This document shows, piece by piece, positions 24,314-32,230 of a stretch of DNA of 41,018 nucleotides. The stretch is taken from NCBI GenBank assembly GCA_937911745.1, contig CALDPX010000010.1, forward strand, positions 1 to 41,018, written 5' to 3'. The stretch comes from an uncultured Alistipes sp. GTDB lineage: Bacteria > Bacteroidota > Bacteroidia > Bacteroidales > Rikenellaceae. The translations under genes were made by a program, and so were the position numbers. Position 1 is the first letter of the stretch, and every line of letters starts with the position of its first letter. The notes beneath the pieces were generated by a model, which was given only the letters and a program-made list of their open reading frames with translations, did no database searches and was not told where the DNA came from.

Positions 24314-24366
24314 ATCACAAAAAACTTTAATCCTTGTTTGTGGCAGGTAAAGGTAGCAAAAAACCG

Positions 24367-25416
24367 CTAATTTTTACTCAAAGTGAAAGAAAAAGTGCTA
24401 CCCTTGCCCAATTCGCTACGCAGATTGATGGTTTCTCCGTGCGCCTCCAAGACGTGCTTCACAATCGAAAGCCCCAATCCTGTGCCACCCTGCTCGCGCG
24501 AACGCCCCTTGTCGGTGCGGTAGAATCGCTCAAAGACACGAGGTATATCCTCCTTGGCGATACCCCTGCCATTGTCCCTCACCTCCACCAACACCTTGTC
24601 GAAGAGGTCTATGAACTTGATGAATGTTTCGCCGCCCTCGTTGCCGTAGCGTATAGAGTTGATAATGAGGTTTATGAGCACCTGCTCGATGTAGTAACGA
24701 TCCGCCTTAACCCATACGGGTGGATAGGGGACCGTATAAGAGGAGCCAACAACCACACTGATGTTCTTCTTTGTTGCCTCGAACTCTATGGTGTCGACAA
24801 TATCACGAGTGAGAGCCACAATATCGAACCGCTCATAGTTGAGGTTGAGCACGCCCGATTCGAGGCGCGAGATGGCCTCCAAGTCGTTTGTGATGTTTAT
24901 TAGGCGGTCTATACTCTTCTCGGTGCGCTCCAAGTAGCGACGCATAATTTGCGGGTCGTTCATCCCGCCATCCAAAAGTGTGGAAATATAGCCTTGGATA
25001 TTGAATATGGGGGTTTTGATTTCGTGCGACACGTTGCCCACGAACTCCTTGCGGTACTTTTCGTTCTCTTTGAGGCGTGCAATCTCCTTTTGGTTTTGTT
25101 CTGCCCAACGGTTGAGTTCTGCGCTCACCGACTGTTCTGGATGGTCGGTTTGCTCCAATTCGGCTGCAAGTTCGGTGGTTTTGATATCCCTGCCGAGCAC
25201 GATGCGATAGAGAGGTTTGATGCGCTCCAAGAAGAAACGCTTCATCACCCATTTGTCGCCCACAAAGACTATCACACCACTGCCTATGGCGAAGATGAAA
25301 CCCCACCACCAACCATCGGTGCCAAAGAAACGCCCCATCAGCAAACCTACCGCAACGCAGAAGATTGTGATTATGCCCACTGCAAAGGCGGCTGTATTCA
25401 TGGTTTTTATTTTCAT
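24367..25416 (-). CDS. Membrane sensor histidine kinase, PhoR/WalK-like core
   Basis: This 349-residue kinase has two N-terminal membrane helices (about 8-30 and 36-56) with almost no periplasmic loop. The dimerisation/phosphotransfer helix has H131 in NVSHEIKTPI, and the ATP-binding domain has N253 (N box), DNGRG (281-285) and GGTGLGLS (310-317). The lack of an extracytoplasmic domain suggests it senses the membrane or a partner protein. No response regulator gene is adjacent. The gene just upstream, 4 bp away, encodes an XRE/S24-type regulator, so the pairing is unusual. Confidence 0.93.
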   Translation of the reverse strand: MKIKTMNTAAFAVGIITIFCVAVGLLMGRFFGTDGWWWGFIFAIGSGVIVFVGDKWVMKRFFLERIKPLYRIVLGRDIKTTELAAELEQTDHPEQSVSAELNRWAEQNQKEIARLKENEKYRKEFVGNVSHEIKTPIFNIQGYISTLLDGGMNDPQIMRRYLERTEKSIDRLINITNDLEAISRLESGVLNLNYERFDIVALTRDIVDTIEFEATKKNISVVVGSSYTVPYPPVWVKADRYYIEQVLINLIINSIRYGNEGGETFIKFIDLFDKVLVEVRDNGRGIAKEDIPRVFERFYRTDKGRSREQGGTGLGLSIVKHVLEAHGETINLRSELGKGSTFSFTLSKN

Positions 25417-25420
25417 AGTA

Positions 25421-26032
25421 TTAAATGTTTTTCCACTCCAAAACCGCCTTTATTTCGTATATGGCTCCAAGAAGTGAGAGGTCAAGGCGTGTTGACAGCA
25501 CCTCTTTTGCCTCGGCTTCGAGCAATAGTTCCATCGAATCTATTCGTGAAACTTTGCGCACAAAGGCACTCTTGCCATTATCCACCAAAATAGTCATACC
25601 CACCGACAGGTTCTCCACTTCGCACTTGCGACAAAAAAGTATACTGCCCTGCTTTATGGCGGGCTCCATGGAACGAGAGTAGTAGGGGGCTGCGAAGTCA
25701 CAATCGCCACAATGGGGCATTATTACCACACCCGAAGGGGTAAGGCATTTCCCAAGAAGAACCTCCGAACAATCAACATTAAAATAGGGGATGTGCCCCT
25801 CTTGTGGGCGCAACATCTCACCCTCGCCCGCCAACAACCAACCAAAGTCAATCTCGGGATAGCGGGTACAAATACGCTCGGCGATAGAGCGAGATATTTG
25901 ATGTTTTTCGGATTTTATTTGGTAGAGAGTTTGGGGCGATGACAAACCAATTTGCACAGCAAAGGCATTTGTGCTGAGTCCCGCCCAACACACAACCTTT
26001 TCTATTCTCTCTTTTGCTGTGAGTTTAATCAT
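25421..26032 (-). CDS. XRE-family regulator with LexA/S24-like domain
   Basis: This 203-residue protein has an N-terminal helix-turn-helix (about 8-70, ending FGWLLAGEGEML as in phage repressor-like regulators) and a C-terminal S24-like fold. Ser121 (SRSMEP) and Lys160 (FVRKV) match the Ser-Lys dyad of LexA/CI-like proteins, so self-cleavage is possible. A CGDC motif (108-111) is an extra feature. The start ATG 26032 (MIKLTAKERI) follows a strong promoter. It is first in a run with the histidine kinase, lgt and HU-SPOR genes. There are no phage genes nearby, so it may be a resident stress regulator. Confidence 0.82.
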   Translation of the reverse strand: MIKLTAKERIEKVVCWAGLSTNAFAVQIGLSSPQTLYQIKSEKHQISRSIAERICTRYPEIDFGWLLAGEGEMLRPQEGHIPYFNVDCSEVLLGKCLTPSGVVIMPHCGDCDFAAPYYSRSMEPAIKQGSILFCRKCEVENLSVGMTILVDNGKSAFVRKVSRIDSMELLLEAEAKEVLSTRLDLSLLGAIYEIKAVLEWKNI

Positions 26033-26065
26033 GAGTGGAAGATTGTACTTCGTCTGTCGACAAAG

Positions 26066-26097
26066 CAAAAATAGATATTTTTTGCGGTTTTCTCAAA
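26066..26097 (-). promoter_or_regulatory. Promoter of the XRE/S24 regulator operon
   Basis: On the minus strand, TTTG (26097-26094) and TATTTTTG (26073-26066) are separated by 20 bp, a good match to the Bacteroidetes consensus. A leader of about 30 nt precedes the ATG at 26032. Confidence 0.75.
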
Positions 26098-26114
26098 TAA
26101 AACCACGATATTTG
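26081..26114 (+). promoter_or_regulatory. Possible promoter for tRNA-Arg
   Basis: TTTG (26081-26084) and GATATTTG (26107-26114, one mismatch to TAnnTTTG), 22 bp apart, lie 50 bp before the tRNA. It overlaps the divergent regulator promoter. Confidence 0.35.
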
Positions 26115-26163
26115 CAATGTAGAGAGCAGAAAATGCGTTTCTATCTCATAGAGGCAAAAAACT

Positions 26164-26235
26164 GACCCCGTAGTTTAATGGATAAAATTTAGGATTCCGG
26201 TTCCTACGATAGCGGTTCGATTCCGCTCGGGGTTA
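26164..26235 (+). tRNA. tRNA-Arg, anticodon CCG
   Basis: The cloverleaf folds by hand: acceptor GACCCCG (26164-26170) with CGGGGTT (26228-26234, G-T at the end), D-stem GTTT/AAAT, anticodon stem TAGGA/TCCTA with loop TTCCGGT (anticodon CCG at 26197-26199), T-stem AGCGG/CCGCT around TTCGATT, and discriminator A. The 3' CCA is not encoded (next bases are CAA). It would read CGG codons. Confidence 0.95.
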
Positions 26236-26242
26236 CAATTTT

Positions 26243-26274
26243 GTCTAACGTCTAAGGTCTAACGTCAATAGTCC
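26243..26274 (+). repeat. GTCTAAC heptamer array after tRNA-Arg
   Basis: GTCTAAC, GTCTAAG, GTCTAAC, GTCAATA, GTCC at a 7-bp period, beginning after the TTTT that follows the tRNA. It has the same boundary motif GTCAATAGTCC as other copies. Confidence 0.9.
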
Positions 26275-26337
26275 TAAGGCTTATAGAGCTTATGGGGGTT
26301 ATGGGAGGACTGAGAGATATGTGATAAGACAAACCAC

Positions 26338-26718
26338 CTCTGTTGCAGTCCGTCTTGCCACGACTGCCGTAGGCAGGCGGTTGGCATCTACCTATCTTGT
26401 TTTTCATGCAGGGATAACAAGGGTAGCAGGAGTAACAAGGATTACAGGGGAGTTTGAGAGAAGAGTCTTTTTTTCGGTGATGTGGAATGCTCCGAAGGAG
26501 CAGAAATGAGGAAAACACCATCTCTCAAACTTGTTTGAAAGAGATAGGTGGTTTGCTCATTTCAGACCTGCCGCAAGGCAGTCACACCACCGCAAGGGCG
26601 TCAGAGTGACGCTCAAAGTGCAGGTGGCTCCGAAGCCACTCCTAAGCAAAGCGGTAGGTAGAACCACTATTGGTTGGTGCACTAAAAGTTTTTGGTTCCG
26701 CTTTTTACAAAAAGCGGA
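26338..26718 (+). repeat. Composite leader repeat upstream of thrS
   Basis: Module A (26347-26400), 9-bp steps (CAGGGATAA, CAAGGGTAG, CAGGAGTAA, CAAGGATTA), then the multi-branch module. Its pairs are CGGTGaTGTG with CACAcCACCG, TGCTCC-gaa-GGAGCA (26488-26502), GAAATGAG with CTCATTTC, CACCaTCTCTCAAAC/GTTTGAaAGAGATaGGTG (26516-26550), CTGCC-gcaa-GGCAG (26568-26581) and GCGTCA-gag-TGACGC. It ends in the hairpin CCGCTTTTT-ac-AAAAAGCGG (26698-26717). Compared with 10296-10569, stem sequences differ but pairing is kept. Between the tRNA and thrS (580 bp) there is no gene. Confidence 0.88.
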
Positions 26719-26814
26719 GAAAGAAAAGCGAAAAAATACGATAATAAAGAGATAATTGGGGCAGTAGGTGGCAGGTCGTATTGCCACGCCCCGCAAACAG
26801 TAACTTAAAAAATT

Positions 26815-28758
26815 ATGGAACAAATCAAGATTACTTTCCCTGACGGCAGCGTTCGTGAGTATGCCAAGGGAGTGTCGGCGATGCAGATTGCCGAGAGTAT
26901 CAGCCCCCGTCTGGCGGCAGATGTTTTGTCCGCAACCGTCAATGATGTGGTTGTGGATTTGCTGGCTCCCATCAATGAGGATGCCGAGATTAAACTCAAT
27001 AAATGGGACTCTGAGGAGGGACGCCGCACATTCTGGCACACCTCTTCTCACCTTTTGGCAGAGGCTTTGGAGAACCTCTACCCCGGCATTAAGTTCGGTA
27101 TCGGTCCCAGCATTGAGAACGGTTTTTACTACGACGTAGATTCGCCCACCCCCATCACCGAGGCAGACCTCGTGAAGATTGAGAAGAAGATGGAGGAGTT
27201 GGCTCGTACCAAAGAGCCCGTAGTGCGCCGCGAGGTGCCCAAGGCTGAGGCTTTGGCTACCTTCAAGGCTAAGGGCGACCAATATAAAGTGGAACTTATT
27301 GAGGCTTTGGAGGATGGCACCATCAGTTTCTACTCCAACGGTGCTTTTACCGACCTCTGCCGTGGTCCCCACTTGCCCAATACGGGCTACATTAAAGCCA
27401 TCAAACTCACCAGCATTGCAGGTGCTTATTGGCGTGGCGATGAGAAGAATAAGATGCTGACCCGTATCTATGGTGTGTCGTTCCCCAAGAAGGCTCTCTT
27501 GGACGAGCACCTTGCTATGTTGGAAGAGGCTAAGAAACGTGACCACCGCAAACTTGGCAAGGAACTCGAACTCTTTACCTTCTCGCAGAGGGTAGGTCAG
27601 GGCTTGCCTTTGTGGCTACCCAAGGGCGCAGAACTCAGGGGTCGCTTGGAGAACTTCCTGAGGGCTGTGCAGAAGAAATATGGCTACGAGCAGGTTATCA
27701 CTCCCCACATCGGTCAGAAGGAACTCTATGTGACTTCGGGTCACTATGCTAAGTATGGTAAAGACTCCTTCCAGCCTATCCACACCCCCTACGAGGGCGA
27801 GGAGTTCTTGCTGAAACCTATGAACTGCCCCCACCACTGCGAGATTTTCAAGTTCAAACCTCGCTCCTATAAGGACCTCCCATTGCGCTTTGCGGAGTTC
27901 GGTACTGTATACCGCTACGAGCAGAGTGGTGAGTTGCACGGTCTGACTCGCGTGAGGGGCTTTACCCAGGATGATGCCCACCTCTTTGTGCGCCCCGACC
28001 AACTCTTGGAGGAGTTCGAGAATGTTATCGACATTGTGCTCTACATCTTCAAGACCTTGAAATTCGATGAGTACACCGCACAGATTTCGCTCCGCGACCC
28101 CAACAACAAGGAGAAATATATCGGTACGGACGAGAATTGGGAGCGTGCCGAGAAGGCTATTATGCAGGCAGCCGAGGAGAAGGGTCTGAGGACCGTTGTG
28201 GAGTACGGCGAGGCGGCCTTCTATGGTCCTAAGTTGGACTTTATGGTAAAGGATGCTATCGGTCGTAAATGGCAACTTGGTACCATTCAGGTGGACTACA
28301 ACCTCCCCGAGAGGTTCGATTTGACCTACACCGGTGCTGACGATAAGCCCCACCGCCCCATTATGATTCACCGCGCACCCTTCGGCTCTATGGAGCGTTT
28401 TGTGGCAGTATTGTTGGAGCATACGGGTGGCAAATTCCCCTTGTGGCTCGCACCCGCACAGTGCGTTGTGCTGCCTATTAGCGAAAAATTCAACGATTAT
28501 GCAGAAAAAGTTTCGAAATATCTGAATAATTGCGATATTCGCAGTGAGATAGACCTGCGTAACGAGAAGATTGGACGCAAGATACGCGACAACGAGCTCA
28601 AACGTGTTCCCTTCCTGCTCATCGTGGGCGAGAAAGAGGAGAGCGACAACCTCGTGTCGGTACGTCAGCAGGGCGTAGGCGACAAGGGTCAGATGACCAC
28701 TGATGCCTTTGCCGAGATGATTAAGGGTCTTGTGGCAGCAGAGATTGACAATCAATAA
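26815..28758 (+). CDS. thrS: Threonyl-tRNA synthetase
   Basis: This class II synthetase charges tRNA-Thr. The 647-residue protein has an N-terminal TGS domain (about 1-60), the editing (second additional) domain with the HxxxH pair H75/H79, the catalytic core with the zinc cysteine in MNCPHHCEIF and motif 3 RAPFGSMERF, and a C-terminal anticodon-binding domain. ATG 26815 fits the family start. The composite leader repeat ends 97 bp before the start, so the thrS mRNA leader probably contains the terminal hairpin. infC follows 24 bp downstream. Confidence 0.97.
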   Translation: MEQIKITFPDGSVREYAKGVSAMQIAESISPRLAADVLSATVNDVVVDLLAPINEDAEIKLNKWDSEEGRRTFWHTSSHLLAEALENLYPGIKFGIGPSIENGFYYDVDSPTPITEADLVKIEKKMEELARTKEPVVRREVPKAEALATFKAKGDQYKVELIEALEDGTISFYSNGAFTDLCRGPHLPNTGYIKAIKLTSIAGAYWRGDEKNKMLTRIYGVSFPKKALLDEHLAMLEEAKKRDHRKLGKELELFTFSQRVGQGLPLWLPKGAELRGRLENFLRAVQKKYGYEQVITPHIGQKELYVTSGHYAKYGKDSFQPIHTPYEGEEFLLKPMNCPHHCEIFKFKPRSYKDLPLRFAEFGTVYRYEQSGELHGLTRVRGFTQDDAHLFVRPDQLLEEFENVIDIVLYIFKTLKFDEYTAQISLRDPNNKEKYIGTDENWERAEKAIMQAAEEKGLRTVVEYGEAAFYGPKLDFMVKDAIGRKWQLGTIQVDYNLPERFDLTYTGADDKPHRPIMIHRAPFGSMERFVAVLLEHTGGKFPLWLAPAQCVVLPISEKFNDYAEKVSKYLNNCDIRSEIDLRNEKIGRKIRDNELKRVPFLLIVGEKEESDNLVSVRQQGVGDKGQMTTDAFAEMIKGLVAAEIDNQ

Positions 28759-28782
28759 AAGTCTAACACATACAAAAAACTA

Positions 28783-29373
28783 ATGGCAGTACCTTACAGA
28801 CCAAAACCAACCTATCCCCCTAAGCCCCGCCCACAGCAGGGTCCTCAGGGAAAACAACAGCAGGGAGAGCACCGCATCAACTCGCAGATTACCGCACCTC
28901 AGGTGAGGGTGGTGAGCGATGAGTTGGAGGGTGCACAGGTTATGTCTATCCGCGAGGCTCTCGCTTTGGCAGACCAGATGGAAATGGACCTTATTGAAAT
29001 CTCGCCTAAGGCAGACCCACCGGTGTGCCGTATTGCGGACTATCAGAAGTTCCTCTACCAGCAGAAGAAAAAAGCCAAAGAGATTAAGGCTAAGCAGGCC
29101 AAAGTGGTTATCAAGGAGATTCGTTTCGGTCCCCAGACTGACGACCACGACTATAACTTCAAACTGCGCCACGCTCAGAACTTCTTGCAGGAGGGAGCCA
29201 AAGTGAAGGCATATGTCTTCTTCCGCGGTCGCTCCATCGTATTCAGCGAACAAGGACAGATTCTTCTGCTCCGTTTTGCCACCGACCTTGAAGAGTATGG
29301 CAAGGTGGAGATGATGCCCAAGTTGGAGGGTAAGCGAATGACAATGATGCTTGCTCCCAAACCCAAGAAATAG
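28783..29373 (+). CDS. infC: Translation initiation factor IF-3
   Basis: IF-3 binds the 30S subunit and checks start-codon pairing. The 196-residue protein has the N domain (HRINSQITAPQVRVVSDE onward), a basic helical linker (YQQKKKAKEIKAKQAK) and the C domain (VVIKEIRFGP onward). It begins with a Pro/Gln-rich extension of about 30 residues before the conserved part. The start is ATG, not the rare AUU used for autoregulation in E. coli. The expected rpmI and rplT do not follow; the stop codon is built into a nested hairpin element. Confidence 0.96.
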   Translation: MAVPYRPKPTYPPKPRPQQGPQGKQQQGEHRINSQITAPQVRVVSDELEGAQVMSIREALALADQMEMDLIEISPKADPPVCRIADYQKFLYQQKKKAKEIKAKQAKVVIKEIRFGPQTDDHDYNFKLRHAQNFLQEGAKVKAYVFFRGRSIVFSEQGQILLLRFATDLEEYGKVEMMPKLEGKRMTMMLAPKPKK

Positions 29374-29483
29374 TGCATCTTGCGGGTGCTTTTTGCGCCA
29401 ACATTCAGAGAGCGGCCTCCTCATTTGCGTCAAGCAAACTGCGGAGCCGCTCTCTTTTATGCCTACTACTCGCCACGCTATTT
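29368..29483 (+). repeat. Nested stop-codon hairpin element (copy at infC)
   Basis: AAATAG (29368-29373, including the TAG stop) pairs with CTATTT (29478-29483). The middle stem is AGAGAGCGGC (29407-29416) with GCCGCTCTCT (29446-29455). The inner stem is TTTGC (29424-29428) with GCAAA (29434-29438). The left arm TGCATCTTGCGGGT is shared with other copies. The inner pair is G-C where the folK copy has A-T, a compensatory change. Confidence 0.88.
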
Positions 29484-29550
29484 ATTCGGAAACTTACGTC
29501 AATTATAAGTCTTGTGGGGCAAATAGGACGTAGATATGAATTATAATTTT

Positions 29551-29586
29551 CGGGTGAGCCAAATTAAACATTGGCACACCCGTTTC
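29551..29586 (+). terminator. Possible terminator between infC and the BACON lipoprotein
   Basis: CGGGTGAGCCAA (29551-29562) and TTGGCACACCCG (29571-29582) pair at 11 of 12 positions and are followed by TTTC, a weak T-run. The rest of 29484-29683 shows only the candidate promoter. Confidence 0.5.
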
Positions 29587-29637
29587 GTTAGACAATTATT
29601 TTGCAACTTACTACACTCAACTTTCAACTATTTTACT

Positions 29638-29645
29638 TAACTTTG
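29638..29645 (+). promoter_or_regulatory. -7 box of the BACON lipoprotein gene
   Basis: TAACTTTG matches TAnnTTTG and lies 38 nt before the ATG, a normal leader length. No good -33 box was seen. Confidence 0.5.
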
Positions 29646-29683
29646 CAAAACATGTATGCGAATTAAATTAACCTAATTAACCA

Positions 29684-30985
29684 ATGAGTATGAAAGTAAA
29701 ATCTCTGTTTTTTGCCACATTGGCAATGTTGTTTATCGTAGGATGTGAGGAGACACCCACCCCTTCACCCACCCCCGATGGACCCGAAGAACCCGAAGTT
29801 CCCGAAGTTCCCGAAGTGTTGGTAACCGTGACCCCCACAACCCTTGCATTCGGAGCCGCAGGTGGCGAGAAAGAAATAACCCTCTCGGCAGAAGATGCGT
29901 GGAGTGCGACTCCAAGTGCAGATTGGCTATCACTCGACATCTCCTCGGGCGATGCCGTCAAGTCTCAGAGGCTTGTGGTTAGAGTCGAAGAGAACACCGT
30001 CGTAGAACAACGTGACGGCACCATCACATTCACTGTTGGCGATCAACAAGAAGAGGTTGCCGTCATACAGCAAGCCGCCGAAGAGAAGGAAGAGGAGGAA
30101 CCAGAGGAAAGCGAAGTCACTTTCTACATCAATCCCGAGGGTGGATATGCTGGTTATAGTTACGACCCCCAAAGTATGCAAGAGATGGGCTATGGTCCCG
30201 GAGAGCAACTTTGGTTGGTAGCTGGTTTGGATATGGCTGTGTTGGCTCTGCTTGACTACGACTATCAGGAGGCGGGCTGCACATCCTACTCCTACCTCAC
30301 AACACACTTCTACCCCCCTATTGCTGGTGATAAAGAGAACGTCCCCACCGAGAGCTGTCTTTTGATAAATTCGGAATTGACCTACTTTATTATAGGTGGA
30401 ACCAACTATTATCCTATTGTGCCCTCTTCGCCAACCGACGAAAAAGGTAGACGCTATGGCTTCGATCTCGAATGGACTGCTCTTCCCAACATGGATATTA
30501 ATGTATGCTCATTTAGGATTCCTGCCCAAGACAAAGATGGCAATAGGGTTGTCATAGAGGGTGGTTTTAGCGGAAAGATTGACTACGATATCAAGCCTGC
30601 ACCCTCTTTGTTCGATTTAGATGACTTCGGTCTGACGGAGTTTGAATATGTTAGCACCGAGGACAATGTAGTGACTCTGACAAGTACCTCTTTTACCAAT
30701 GGTACTTTAACGCTTAAACTCACCACCACCAATGGCTCTATTGTCAGTACCGAGGGTTCTTGCTACTCGGTGGAGGAGGGCACTTTGTCGGGACGCTTCG
30801 TAGATGCCGAAACGGGTGCTCCGTTTGTGTTCGAGAGCGGCAGCGCTGCAATCACTGCACGCGACGTGGCTACGGGTGCTTATTCGCTCTCCGTTAAGAG
30901 CGATATTCTCTTCTCTGCTCCGGGACTTTACACCTACAAACTTGCTGTTGGTGAACACAACATCACCATCAGCAATCTCCCATAG
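29684..30985 (+). CDS. BACON-domain lipoprotein
   Basis: This 433-residue predicted lipoprotein has a signal ending in FIVGC (Cys 21), a Pro/Glu/Val linker (about 22-45, built from 9-bp repeats reading PEV), and one BACON domain (about 46-130, with ITLSAEDAWSATPSADWLSL and ISSGDAV). A larger C-terminal region (about 140-433) of no recognised family follows. BACON domains in Bacteroidetes often belong to surface proteins that bind glycans or mucin. The gene stands alone with its own promoter box and terminator. An alternative ATG lies two codons in. Confidence 0.88.
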   Translation: MSMKVKSLFFATLAMLFIVGCEETPTPSPTPDGPEEPEVPEVPEVLVTVTPTTLAFGAAGGEKEITLSAEDAWSATPSADWLSLDISSGDAVKSQRLVVRVEENTVVEQRDGTITFTVGDQQEEVAVIQQAAEEKEEEEPEESEVTFYINPEGGYAGYSYDPQSMQEMGYGPGEQLWLVAGLDMAVLALLDYDYQEAGCTSYSYLTTHFYPPIAGDKENVPTESCLLINSELTYFIIGGTNYYPIVPSSPTDEKGRRYGFDLEWTALPNMDINVCSFRIPAQDKDGNRVVIEGGFSGKIDYDIKPAPSLFDLDDFGLTEFEYVSTEDNVVTLTSTSFTNGTLTLKLTTTNGSIVSTEGSCYSVEEGTLSGRFVDAETGAPFVFESGSAAITARDVATGAYSLSVKSDILFSAPGLYTYKLAVGEHNITISNLP

Positions 30986-31019
30986 AAGACGCTCACGACA
31001 TAACCTCAACCCCACTACT

Positions 31020-31070
31020 ACACCCACCTATGCTCTCCGTACAGGGGAGCATAGGTGGGTGTAAGTTTTT
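31020..31070 (+). terminator. Intrinsic terminator of the BACON lipoprotein gene
   Basis: The 19-nt arms (31020-31038 and 31044-31062, containing CACCTATGCTCTCC) pair at 18 of 19 positions around GTACA, with a T-run at 31066-31070. Confidence 0.88.
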
Positions 31071-31195
31071 ATCCTCCAATTCACCTATCGTCCTATTGTT
31101 CACACAAGTTATCGAGAGAGTCGTTGGACCTCTCTGGATATTTATTGGACGTTAGATAAAAACAGATAACACAGAGGAGATTTGTGAAATACTTC

Positions 31196-31598
31196 GTGTG
31201 CGGTGGTCTACCCCCCACACAACCCAAAAAAAATGCATAGAACGGAGGAAATTTTGTGCTAAAAGAAGGAGCGACACAGCAGTTTACTTGACGTAAATGA
31301 GGAACTCCGCCTATCGAAGTGCGGTGGTCTATCTCCCTACACACAACCCCAAAAAACGCATAGAGCGAGGCGATTTCAAGGCTTGCGAAGAAGGCGGCCC
31401 CGCAGTTTACTTGACGTAAATGAGGAACTCCGCCTATCGAAGTGCGGTGGTCTACCCCCCCACACAACCCTAAAAAACGCATAGAACGGAGGAAATTTTG
31501 TGCCAAACGAGAAGGCGAGTCCGCAGCTTACTAAACGTAAGTGAGGAACTCGCCTACCGAAGTGCGGTGCAAAATTTACCCGTTATATGCGTTTTTTA
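31196..31598 (-). repeat. Tandem array of the nested hairpin element behind lspA
   Basis: On the minus strand after lspA, the first unit pairs AAAAAACGCATATAACGG (31597-31580, using two bases of the TAA stop) with 31489-31472 at 17 of 18 positions. Its middle stem is AGGCGAGT/ACTCGCCT (31513-31520, 31548-31555) and its inner stem CTTAC/GTAAG (31527-31531, 31537-31541). Two further copies follow with starts at 31403 and 31280 (periods 121 and 123 bp), then a partial one to about 31196. The inner sequence GTTTACTTGACGTAAAT is kept. There is no gene here; an open frame on the minus strand is only the repeat read as protein. Confidence 0.88.
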
Positions 31599-32204
31599 CT
31601 TGAAGTAGCGCCAGTGGAAGATGATAAGATAAAATACTGCTATGGTGATGTAACTGTCGGCAAAGTTGAAGACGGGCGAGAAGAAGAGCTCGCCACCCAC
31701 CAAAGGCATCCAATCGGGGAAATGGAAGAGCGGGAAGTAGAGCATATCAACAACCTTACCGTGCAGGAAAGGTGCGTACCCACCCTCCTCGGGGAAGAGT
31801 TGTGCAACACTTGTGAAGGTCGATTCGGAGAAGATAACGCCATAGAATGCGCTGTCAATCATATTACCCACAGCACCCGCCAAAATCAGAGCAAAACCCA
31901 CAACAACACCCGTAGGTGCATCCGTCCGCCTAAGTTTGCCAATAAACCACACCAATGCGCCTATTGCCACAAGACGAAAGAGGCTCAGCGCCAACTTGCC
32001 CCACTCGCCACCGAGCGACATACCGAAGGCTGCGCCCTCATTCTCAATAAAGCACCAGCGGAACCAATCGCCCAATACGTTGTGGCTCTCGCCGAGAGTC
32101 ATTGTGGTCTTAACCGATATTTTTACTACTTGGTCGAGCACAATCAGCCCTGCGACAATGAGCCACAGCACCCAACTTTTAATACTTTTTTTCTTCTGTT
32201 CCAT
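31596..32204 (-). CDS. lspA: Lipoprotein signal peptidase II
   Basis: This aspartic protease cuts the signal peptide of diacylated prolipoproteins, the step after Lgt. The 202-residue membrane protein has LDQVVK (D24), the conserved ENEGAAFG, and the two catalytic aspartates in GNMIDS (D117) and VFNFADS (D183). About 60 residues lie between the two, forming a loop longer than in E. coli, as seen in other Bacteroidetes LspA. It lies 26 bp after the coiled-coil protein gene on the minus strand. Confidence 0.96.
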   Translation of the reverse strand: MEQKKKSIKSWVLWLIVAGLIVLDQVVKISVKTTMTLGESHNVLGDWFRWCFIENEGAAFGMSLGGEWGKLALSLFRLVAIGALVWFIGKLRRTDAPTGVVVGFALILAGAVGNMIDSAFYGVIFSESTFTSVAQLFPEEGGYAPFLHGKVVDMLYFPLFHFPDWMPLVGGELFFSPVFNFADSYITIAVFYLIIFHWRYFK

Positions 32205-32230
32205 TTATCTTAGTTTGTATAGTCAACTTA

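Noticed and set aside
25421..26032. Prophage remnant indicated by the repressor-like gene
   Set aside because: No other phage genes, integrase or att sites nearby; the gene is in a run with chromosomal envelope genes.
26531..26755. Short open frame shared by the two long leader repeats (VTLKVQ.APKPLLSK and TTIGWCTKSFW)
   Set aside because: The frame is stopped by TAG in the atpG copy, has no good start, and overlaps palindromes; the likeness is explained by the repeat itself. A leader peptide cannot be fully excluded.
31093..31506. Minus-strand open frame of 137 codons with repeated DHRTSIGGVPHLRQVNC
   Set aside because: It is the tandem hairpin repeat read as protein; the repetition follows the DNA period, there is no signal or known domain, and it lies in a convergent intergenic region.
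31196..31598. Possible CRISPR array
   Set aside because: The period is 121-123 bp with no short direct repeats separated by unique spacers, and no cas genes are near.
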